Notes under the pieces: generated by a model
Told to the model about the DNA's origin: nothing
Database searches by the model: none
Seen by the model: only the letters and a program-made list of their open reading frames with translations
Shown: in pieces, positions 32,601 to 38,142 of the stretch
Layout of the letters: each line of letters starts with the position of its first letter
Position numbering within the stretch: the first letter of the stretch is position 1
Made by a program: the position numbers and the translations under genes
NCBI GenBank assembly: GCA_033557835.1
Contig: JAWQRO010000486.1
Span: 1 to 38,142, forward strand
DNA length: 38,142 nucleotides
Source of the DNA: Helochares maculicollis
Lineage: Eukaryota; Arthropoda; Insecta; Coleoptera; Hydrophilidae
Direction of reading: 5' to 3'

Positions 32601-35438
32601 GTATTTCCAAGTACATTTACACCGGTTGTAACACCAAAAAATCCTGACAACATTTGTAACACCATATATAACAGCGGGTATATACCTCAAGATTGACTAA
32701 AATCTACATTTATTCCACTCCCCAAAAAACAGGGGTCAAAACGCTGCGACGAGTTCCGACTGATTAGTCTAATGAGACAGGTGCTAAAATTAGTTTAGAA
32801 GATAATCCAAAATCGTATACGCAAAAAGTGCGATTTGGATCTGAGTAAACTGCAGATGGGGTTACGAGGGGGCCTGGAAACTAGAGAGGTGTTGTTTGCA
32901 TTATTGGTACTACTACAGAAGTCCGGAGATCAGAGAAAGGAAGTGTATCTGTGTTTAATTGACTCCCCCAAGGCATTTGACTGTATCAAACACAATAGGC
33001 AGCTAAGTGCCCTAGAAAGAAAAGGATTAGACTCCCAAGATCTAAAAATCATCCAGTACCTCTATGAACACCAGATAACGACGGTGAAACTTGGAGCTCC
33101 CAAACGGAAGCGGTGCCTATTAAACGTGGAGTCAGACAAGGCTGAGTACTGAGCCCGATGTTCTTCATCGTGTATTTGGAAGTAGTATTCCAAAATGCAC
33201 TAGAAGGTGCAAAGGATGGAAATAAAGCGAATGGAACACAGGTGAACAACGTACGATATGCTGATGACACAGTTGTGATGGCAGACAGTGCTGAGGGATT
33301 GCAAAGGCTGCTTAACAGAATATCAGCAGAGGGAGACCAAATGGGACTCAAAATCAACACCTCAAAGGCAAAGATCCTGGTGGTAAACCGGAACCCAGGC
33401 CAACAGACACACATATATGTAAATAGAATGCTGATAACAAAGGCCCCAAAGTTCAAATACCTGGGCCGCTGGATTGGGGAGAATCTGGACTCCGATTTGG
33501 AAATCAGAGCTCAAATTAAAATGGCCAGGGCGAGCTTCCTGAAAATGCCCAACCTGCTGAGCGACAGATCACTAGATACCCAAATAAGATACAACATTGG
33601 CAAGTGTTACATATATTCCATACTGTTGTATGGAGTTGAAACGTGGACACTAAAAGTCAGTAGCTTGAATAGACTTGAGGCGTTTGAAATGTGGATTTTT
33701 CGGCGAGTGCTAAAAATATTGGAAACTGCCGACACCAGCAACGTGGAAGTTTTACACCTAATGGACAGAGAACGTGAACTCATCCGAATAATTGAGGGTA
33801 CGCGGTGACCAGGACGCAGACAGTGCTCCTGGCTTAAAAACACACCGGACTGGACAGGCCTGAGTTCGGGTGTTCTATTGAGAAGATCTCAGAATAAAGA
33901 AGAATATGCCTGGATTGTTGGTGATCTTCGATAAGAAAGGGTACCGAAAGAAGAAGTATAACATGTGGTTCTCTTTATATTGAAGATATTTTTCCGCAAA
34001 TACTCAGCACTAATGCATTAATTGCTTTAGATACAGAGCAGCTTCGATTGTTTCAGTCATTTTCAGCAGCTCCTAAAGGGCTACGCCAAGTTGGTCCTAC
34101 CAAATTCTGAGCATTGAAGATATTACAATAAGCCCAGTTTTCGTCCCCACCCACAATACGATACAGAAATACCAAACTTCTTTGCATTTTAAGCATGTTT
34201 TGGAATTGTCAGATCTTTATTTTTGAAAAATTAAAATATAAGAAGAACTAATCTATCATTAAAGAGTAATCTATTCCTTAACCAGCTGATTTTGATAAAT
34301 ATTTTTTAGAAATAAAGTTACAACTTTGTAAACTAGTTCAACAATTACATTATTTATACTATAAATTGCAATGTAACTATTTACAAAGTTGGAAATTTTC
34401 ATTTAATTGTATGTAAATTGTGAAGATTGTATTGATAAAGAAACAGGTAGTGAAAATCAAGTACTAAGCCATATTTCGAACGAAATATTTTACATATAAC
34501 CGTAGTCATTTTTGCTTATCAAATAAGTAAAACATGTATATAAATATCTGCTTAAATTACTGATGTCTGATCGACAGTACTTATATTGTTTTAAACAATC
34601 AAGTTATTTACTTTGTAAAGTATAAAATCTAGACAATTAAAAAATTACGAAATTATCCTAAAAATCCAGGACTGTCAGTTTTAGGCAAGAGTTTTGGTAA
34701 GTTTTGTCAGAAAATACAGTATTTAACACACTTTACTAGAACATAATAGTTGTTTATTGAATTAAAATCAGTTTGAAACATTAGAGCTGCTTTCATCTGA
34801 TGAGCATGTGCTTCTGTGTCTTCACAGAAACTAAATTGTTATCGTCTATGCCATGAAATTCCATATTCCATAAAATATAAAATACAATCCATACATACTT
34901 AGAGTTATTATGATCTAATAGCCTATTTACGGATAACTCAAGCTGACTCAAATATAAAAATAGAGAATTCAATCTTAAGATTACTATCCGCACAACATAT
35001 AGTTATGAATAATTGAAGTACAGTGTGTTCAAGTACCAATTGATCCTTGACTGTACAATTAGATGTTGGTCAATGCGTGGAATTTTACACAAATGAGCAC
35101 ATGAAACGTTCAAAACTCAAGTAAAGCACCAAATAACATAACCTCACTTTTAAGTGAATCCATCTCTTTAACTGCTTTAATCACAATCACTGGGCAGTAG
35201 AATCTTGATATCGATTGAATCAATTCAGTAATGACCCAAGTTAAATAAAAAATCGCTTACCAGAAGTCCCGGCTTGATTCTCGTCCTCCAGGACACAATT
35301 TTTTTTCGAAGTTTGGGTAATATCAATTCCAATCAAGTCCAACTTAGCAGGGTCCTCAGTGTCCGAGTCGTCACTATAATGGTGCACCCTATTTTGTTGT
35401 AAAAAATGCTCTGGCGAAGATTCATCGCTTTCGGCCAT
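23374..35438 (-). CDS. ENTR1: ENTR1 (SDCCAG3) orthologue, five exons
   Basis: Exons 35438-35261, 27112-26595, 26508-26239, 26148-26086 and 23658-23374 join in phase to 1314 bp, 437 residues, close to the mammalian length (about 435). ENTR1 is a coiled-coil adaptor for endosome recycling and, in mammals, cytokinesis and cilium formation. Supporting sequence: an acidic N-terminus, a conserved SLSFKHFLRYD block like the NPFSFREFL block of ENTR1, a Ser/Pro-rich middle, a coiled coil (LRLELEACRRDLVQQTMRAD, then RRAVSAEKTILKLRKEI), and the C-terminal signature ELRAAADSAEFSLRQLLKGV followed by LRILASTVDN and an acidic end. Introns 1 and 4 carry several transposons, but all exons are open and all splice sites canonical. 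Family assignment is from memory of the ENTR1 pattern. Linking exon 1 across 8.1 kb rests on phase and context. Confidence 0.78.
23811..23910. repeat. palindrome and subterminal direct repeats of piggyBac
   Basis: 23811-23826 is a perfect 16-bp palindrome, GGGCCACCGGTGGCCC, 17 bp inside the element. Next come two ~44-bp direct repeats, each with CTAGA, TCTCATCGGGTGGC and CGTACCACTGGTGG. They are GC-rich in AT-rich DNA. Such subterminal motifs in piggyBac elements are likely transposase binding sites. Confidence 0.75.
24112..25727 (-). pseudogene. piggyBac transposase, nearly complete, with a few breaks
   Basis: The start is at 25727 (MDMKESDSDESINRSRRK), with an acidic Ser/Glu-rich N-terminus. 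Frame changes near 25590 and 25440 precede FFTDYILDLIVEETN and the catalytic domain. The first Asp is in KNIVIDESMVPWRGR, the second in RILFIDSYYTSVPLGEELL. Another frameshift lies in an A-run near 24720. The GVDL-DQ block with the third Asp contains a TGA at 24526-24528 in place of a sense codon. The C-terminus is a Cys-rich zinc-binding domain (RKRCKECYKK, YCGHCKGQPALCLKCF) ending at 24112. Three frameshifts and one stop make it inactive. Confidence 0.9.
26086..26148 (-). CDS. ENTR1: ENTR1, exon 4 (63 bp)
   Basis: Acceptor GCTTTCAG, donor TTAAGC/GTAAGT, both phase 0. The 21 residues RRAVSAEKTILKLRKEIKSLS continue the coiled coil and resemble the KRAVKAEN segment of ENTR1. It is found only by splice-site reasoning, as it has no start or stop of its own. 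Confidence 0.8.
26239..26508 (-). CDS. ENTR1: ENTR1, exon 3 (coiled coil)
   Basis: Acceptor TTCTTTTAG/GCT, donor AAT/GTAAGT, 270 bp, phase 0 at both ends. It codes AGVLKTLPDFLTDGPV then a heptad-rich stretch (LDRLRLELEACRRDLVQQ, ADRLERQLDETRQTNQDY) predicted to form a coiled coil. Confidence 0.82.
26595..27112 (-). CDS. ENTR1: ENTR1, exon 2
   Basis: Acceptor TTCCTAG/GT at 27113 and donor GCGGAG/GTATTC. Entering at 27112 in phase 1 gives GSSSKDMKDPPRREENSSLS, then FKHFLRYD and a long Ser/Pro/Asp-rich segment with repeated LPDF motifs (SALPDF, NLPDF; LPDF again in exon 3). An internal ATG at 27095 could start a shorter protein if exon 1 were unrelated, but the exact phase match to exon 1 argues for splicing. 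Confidence 0.82.
27649..29873 (+). mobile_element. Mutator/Kolobok-like DNA transposon nested in piggyBac
   Basis: TTAA lies at 27645-27648 and 29874-29877. The ends are inverted: GGGGCGATACATGTA at 27649-27663 and, reversed from 29873, GGGGGGTGATACATGTA. About 2.2 kb long, it contains one degraded transposase of the Mutator-like transposase domain family. TTAA target sites point to the Kolobok superfamily; that label is inference. Confidence 0.72.
27820..29354 (+). pseudogene. Mutator-like transposase domain pseudogene
   Basis: Recognisable blocks in order: INNGFEVNRWILFMMRLLGV, EDINLFCNMMDI, LKVSGDRTWKKR, VKTLIGYYCDKVIDLVIKSS, YCTGCARW, SSGTMGVETVKEMFLRSEEL, YGNYIGDSKTFKGI, VKSECIGHVQKRMSTRLR, CLGGHMQITNE and ENRRSSLTTKKAHQAHQE, ending GPAIAD at 29354. 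The pattern (Gly-Asp-x-x-Trp-Lys-Lys-Arg, Cys-Val/Ile-Gly-His-Val-Gln-Lys-Arg-Met) is that of a widespread arthropod transposase family. Several stops and frame changes occur, for instance near 28137, 28293, 28705 and 28883. Confidence 0.8.
30075..31740 (-). pseudogene. piggyBac (PGBD-like) transposase pseudogene
   Basis: On the minus strand, with many stops and frameshifts, the order is: acidic N-terminus, EILGLNIVTGQVKKSSMDDYW, FCNNDEMPENADRIFKI, QNLSLDKALIPYRGQL with the first Asp, TIYMDNSYNSVELVEYL with the second Asp, MNGVDLADQYFSYNPIIRKS with the third Asp, and a Cys-rich end (CCKVCKTYCKRKEICFMCG, LCVEKS) to TGA at 30075-30077. It differs clearly from the transposase at 24112-25727, so two piggyBac lineages lie in the same gene. 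It is far more decayed than the other copy. Confidence 0.85.
31811..31984. repeat. four subterminal ~44-bp direct repeats of piggyBac
   Basis: Units at 31811-31852, 31853-31896, 31897-31940 and 31941-31984 share TACTACGT(T/C)AG(C/T)GGCTTCTGGATTTTGAATAAAA(G/A)ATGAC with differences. They lie just inside the right terminal repeat and are the likely binding sites of the transposase. The left end has only traces of this motif. Confidence 0.75.
32430..32640 (-). pseudogene. mariner transposase C-terminal remnant, antisense
   Basis: The minus-strand reading gives LEILKLAVLTHSPYSPDITP, then a stop in place of Ser and TYHLF, matching the WEVLPHPPYSPDLAPSDYHLF block of mariner transposases, then FYEEVKDRDSKTVNI. 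The third catalytic Asp is lost. It stops at the border with the LINE and may be the same copy as the remnant at 33940-34215. Confidence 0.55.
32640..33935 (+). mobile_element. non-LTR retrotransposon (LINE), 5'-truncated
   Basis: The sequence runs from the RT finger region (YNSGYIPQD, PLPKKQGSKRCDEFR) to the region after the RT core (RQCSWLKNTPDWTGLSS). It lacks the endonuclease and front part, as is usual for 5'-truncated LINE copies. No poly(A) or target duplication is clear. It lies between two antisense mariner remnants. Confidence 0.8.
32660..33808 (+). pseudogene. LINE reverse transcriptase pseudogene
   Basis: Blocks in order: FRLISLMRQVLKLV, MGLRGGLETREVLFALLVLL, VYLCLIDSPKAFDCIKH (first Asp of the RT active site), RGVRQG then a stop in place of a residue before VLSPMFF, NNVRYADDTVVMAD (the YADD active site), GLKINTSKAKILVVNRNPG, KFKYLGRWIGENLDSD, YIYSILLYGVETWTLKVSS and FEMWIFRRVLKI. 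A frameshift lies near 33107 and stops near 32745-32800 and 33150. This arrangement is that of jockey/CR1-like elements; the clade is not certain. Confidence 0.85.
33940..34215 (-). pseudogene. possible mariner catalytic-domain remnant, antisense
   Basis: The minus-strand reading LYRIVGGDENWAYCNIFNAQ followed by GPTWRSPLGAAEN resembles the TGDEKW (first Asp) to DPGQ region of mariner transposases. If real, it continues at 32640-32430 with the LINE inserted between. Similarity is weak and the frame is broken. Confidence 0.35.
34216..35260. other. AT-rich intron 1 of ENTR1, no further feature
   Basis: Sequence between the transposon cluster and exon 1 has only short frames without motifs on either strand. 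It presumably represents the original intron. Confidence 0.45.
35261..35438 (-). CDS. ENTR1: ENTR1, exon 1 (N-terminal)
   Basis: The ATG is at 35438-35436, in MAESDESSPEHFLQQ, an acidic serine-rich start. The only in-frame start further upstream is a TTG. The exon ends ACTTCTG/GTAAGC in phase 1, which fits the phase-1 acceptor at 27113 (GTS-G-SSSKD). CCAAT motifs lie just upstream. Assignment to ENTR1 is inference from phase, strand and the absence of other candidate exons between. Confidence 0.62.
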
Positions 35439-35575
35439 AATCAAGAGACAAATCTGTCAAAAACTAACTAGTTTCAACCTGTCAAGTATTTTGAATATTT
35501 TTTATTGGTTAGGTGTATTGTTTCGGTGCTTCCGATTGGTCTCTTTGACGTTATATTGTTTTCGCGGCAAAAGAA
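35439..35575 (-). promoter_or_regulatory. putative ENTR1 promoter with two CCAAT boxes
   Basis: On the minus strand CCAAT occurs at 35508-35504 and 35539-35535, 66 and 97 bp before the ATG. Further upstream, around 35558-35572, is TTTTGCCGCGAAAA, similar to an E2F site. No TATA box is seen. This fits a TATA-less housekeeping promoter. The motifs are visible; their use is inferred. Confidence 0.4.
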
Positions 35576-35850
35576 GTAGTTTGAAAGAGAGTTGTTTGTA
35601 ATATTATTTCATCTTTTTATTCTTATCCTGAATTTCTATAAGCTATCTCGCCTATTCTTTCTACAGTAAATGCTAGACTGACAGTACAGTGGATTCCATT
35701 ATGACATTAACTACTGCTACCACAAGTAGTACAGAATATATAATGTCATCCCATATTATGTGTAATACAATATGTAACAAAACCTATTTACAACTTTTTC
35801 AATGCTATGAAAATCATTTGAATGAAATAAAATTAAAAAGCTGACACGTT
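35576..35850. other. short intergenic stretch, nothing recognised
   Basis: AT-rich sequence between the ENTR1 promoter and the Penelope-like element, without motifs or frames of note. Confidence 0.4.
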
Positions 35851-35939
35851 AAAATGAAGCGAAACTGTAAAGATTAACAACTAAATAAACATCTATAGCT
35901 ACTAAATAGCGTTTAAATCATAAAAGTAACATCAAATAT

Positions 35940-35945
<6 letters not shown>

Positions 35946-35981
<36 letters not shown>
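35946..35981. repeat. (AT)n microsatellite
   Basis: An uninterrupted run of about 17 AT units directly after the left terminal repeat of the Penelope-like element. Confidence 0.9.
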
Positions 35982-35982
<1 letters not shown>

Positions 35983-35983
<1 letters not shown>

Positions 35984-37815
35984 CAACAAACAACATCCAC
36001 CTAAATACCTTCCAAACTATAAAAAATATAGAACAATCAATCACCTCATACGACAAACAAACTCAAAATGAAACCAGGAAGACGATAACAAACAATATCA
36101 ATGCTATAAACAACTATAAAGAAACAAAACCAAAAGAAATCAGAAACAAATTTTATAACAAAATCTACAAAGAAACACTACAATTCAAACAAGAAAATCT
36201 TAACATCATTATCACAAAAGCAGACAAAGGACAAAAAATCTTTATGCTTTATAAAACGGAATATATAGAAAAAGCTGAAAAACAACTACAAGATGCAACA
36301 ACTTATAAAAAACTAACAAGAAATCCCAACAAAAAAATGTAAACAGAAAGCAACACTTTAATACAAAAATGGTACAATTTAAAAATAAATGAAGAAACCA
36401 AAAACAGACTCATAACAAAAACCTCAAAACCACCACGAATTTACTTTCTACCGAAAATTCATAAAAAGGATAAACCCTTTCGACCCATCGTAAGTTCCAT
36501 TGAAGCTTCCACATACAAATTATCAAAATTCCTATCAAATATCATTTCAAAGATATTAAACAAAAAAGAACACTCCATAACAAATTCGCTAGATTTCGTA
36601 GAAAAACTGAAAACCAAATCCATAAAGAAACAACATAAAATTATATCTCTAGACGTCAGGTCCCTCTTTACCAACATCTCCATCAATTTAACCATAGATA
36701 CTATATAAAAAATACTGGGACAAACTTAAAAAACTTACGGAACTAAGCCATGAAGAATTTATAGAAGGAGTTCCGCTATGTTTAAACTCTACATATTTCA
36801 TATTTCAAGACAAATACTACCAGCAAACTTTTGGGTGCCCCATGGGATCACCGTTATCAGCTAGAATAGCCAACTTAATAATGGAATATCTAGAAGAAGA
36901 ATGTTTAAACAAACTTCCTTCCAAACCTTCCTTCTACATTAGATATGTAGACGACATCATACTTACATATTACCCTAACAAAACCGATAAATGTACTAAA
37001 CACTTTCAACAACTTTCATCCTAAATTATCCTTCACCAAGGAAATAGAAACCAACAACAAAATATCATTCCTAGACACGCTATTAATACAGGAAGACAAT
37101 AATAAAATTACAACAAACTGACTCAAACCATCCAATATCACAAAAGAGAAATGTCCTAACAAATATAATCTCAAAATCTAAAAGAGATATCAGACGAAAA
37201 GTTCAAAGAAGAAAATATGATAAAAAACGAAAAAGCCTTTTTAGAAAATCACTACCAGTATAAATGAATAAAAAATACAATCTTGTATATAACAAAAAAC
37301 AACAATACCACAGAAGAAAATCCAAAAAAACTTGAAAATCCAAAATACGTTCCAATTCCCTTTATTAATCCAGGGTCATACATCCACAAAAAGAAACTAG
37401 AAAAATTCAATATAATACCTGCCTTTAGCACAACAAAAAATCCATCTATATTAACTAACACAAAAGCATTATCAATAAGAAAGATATAAACAACTTAGTC
37501 TACAAAATTAATTGCAAGCAATGCAATAAAAACTATTTTGGAACTACGTCCCAACTACTCAAAAATAGAATAAACCAACATAAATCAGACAGAAATGTTA
37601 AACCGAACTGCACAGCTTTAGAAAAACACGCCAACAAACACATTTGTTCGACTATCAGAACACAAAAATTCTGGAAATAGAAAACAATACAAGGAAACGT
37701 CTTTTATTGGGAATCCTACACATCAAAACAGAAGAAAATGCCTGCAATAGCAAGAAAGACATTGCAGACCTATCCCCAGAATACGAAGCCATACTTACTA
37801 TGAAAAAACACAGAA
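35983..37815 (+). pseudogene. Penelope-like reverse transcriptase/GIY-YIG pseudogene
   Basis: Order of blocks: LNIIITKADKGQKIFML, then KPPRIYFLPKIHKKDKPFRP and IVSSIEASTYKLSKFLS, IISLDVRSLFTNIS (first Asp), FGCPMGSPLSARIANLIMEY, IRYVDDIILTY (the YVDD active site), ISFLDTLL, and after a linker NLVYKINCKQCNKNYFGTTS, LLKNRINQHKSDRNVKPN and TALEKHANKH. The last blocks are the GIY-YIG nuclease with its upstream Cys pair; the GIY and YIG triplets read VYK and YFG. Stops or frame changes occur near 36340, 36706, 37023, 37120, 37180 and 37490. Confidence 0.88.
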
Positions 37816-37900
37816 GGCGCTAAAGTAACCAAAACAATTAATTGGTTACCAATAAATACAATGTTTGTTTACAAACAATTATCATAATTTAAATATAATC

Positions 37901-37952
37901 GTTACTTCTGATGATGCTACTTATAAAATGAAGCGAAACCGTAAAGATTAAC
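37901..37952 (+). ncRNA. hammerhead-ribozyme-like motif in the 3' terminal repeat
   Basis: CTGATGA at 37908-37914 and GAAA at 37935-37938 match the hammerhead core. Stem II forms from GCT (37916-37918) with AGC (37932-37934), plus further weak pairs, with one extra T after the core. Stem III would be minimal (AC with GT, one-base loop) giving a cleavage site after GTA at 37943. Stem I pairs GTTACTT (37901-37907) with AAG-TAAC (37944-37952, two-base bulge). Hammerheads with tiny stem III are known in Penelope-like elements. The left terminal repeat has a decayed version (CTGACAC). Confidence 0.55.
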
Positions 37953-38010
37953 AGCTAATTATACATCTATAGCTACTAAATAGCATTTTATTCATAAAAC
38001 TAACATCAAA

Positions 38011-38142
38011 CAAATAAAATACGCTGTAAAAAATGAAAAGAACACCAAGTTCTTAACATGTGGGTTAAGGATTGGAAATTAATTCTGCAACACCCTATAT
38101 ATATCCATACATACATACATATACATACATATATGTATATAT
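38011..38142. other. window end, AT-rich with short (CATA)n repeats
   Basis: Beyond the Penelope-like element is a short unique stretch and then CATACATACATA and TATATAT repeats to the edge. No gene is seen. Confidence 0.5.

Larger units (their letters stand above)
35851..38010 (+). mobile_element. Penelope-like element, degraded
   Basis: Direct repeats of 86 bp (35851-35936 and 37925-38010; AAAATGAAGCGAAAC to TAACATCAAA) bracket a region coding Penelope-type reverse transcriptase and a GIY-YIG endonuclease. That order and the terminal direct repeats (pseudo-LTRs) define Penelope-like elements. The coding region is very A-rich on this strand. It lies just upstream of ENTR1. Confidence 0.85.

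Noticed and set aside
36459..36695. Minus-strand frame in the Penelope-like element
   Set aside because: It is antisense to reverse transcriptase blocks that match on the plus strand.

Overview
The window looks like arthropod, most likely insect, nuclear DNA. It is AT-rich and intron-rich, with orthologues of two conserved animal genes, and is filled with decayed mariner, maT, piggyBac, Mutator/Kolobok-like, LINE and Penelope-like elements. I see no prokaryotic features. The species or order cannot be told from the sequence.

Three host genes can be built from splice sites and reading phase. (1) A minus-strand secreted protein with four fibronectin type III (FN3) domains: the signal-peptide exon is at 9229-9364, and after a 7.4-kb intron four more exons run from 1854 to 360, ending in a nine-residue repeat tail. 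(2) A plus-strand importin-7/moleskin gene, 3' half only (14948-16801). Its earlier exons are not in the window, so the FN3 gene probably lies antisense inside one importin intron. (3) A minus-strand ENTR1 (SDCCAG3) orthologue of five exons, 35438 to 23374, about 437 residues, with an 8.1-kb first intron.

Most of the rest is transposon debris. 1-319 is a mariner 3' end. 2404-3617 is a full mariner pseudogene whose 3' end was later tandemly duplicated (3511-4150). 5593-8996 is a mariner whose catalytic core was amplified into about seven tandem units of 290-296 bp. 11.2-14.7 kb holds an offshoot of that array, degenerate tandem repeats, and a mariner cut by a maT-like (DD37D) element. 18.0-22.8 kb is a non-coding mosaic of direct and inverted repeats with a piggyBac MITE and a tRNA-like segment. 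ENTR1 intron 4 carries a piggyBac element (23794-25984). ENTR1 intron 1 carries a triple nest: a Mutator/Kolobok-like element inside a second piggyBac inside a mariner (27274-32391), followed by a LINE that appears to split an older antisense mariner. The right end is a Penelope-like element (35851-38010) with terminal direct repeats, reverse transcriptase, GIY-YIG remains and a hammerhead-ribozyme-like sequence.

The host exons keep open frames and matching phases despite the transposon load, so all three genes are probably functional. Every transposase or reverse transcriptase seen whole carries stops or frameshifts. No new multigene system is evident. The most noteworthy items are the tandem amplification of the mariner core, the triple TTAA/TA nest, the hammerhead-like motif, and the cysteine-paired FN3 protein with an eroding repeat tail.
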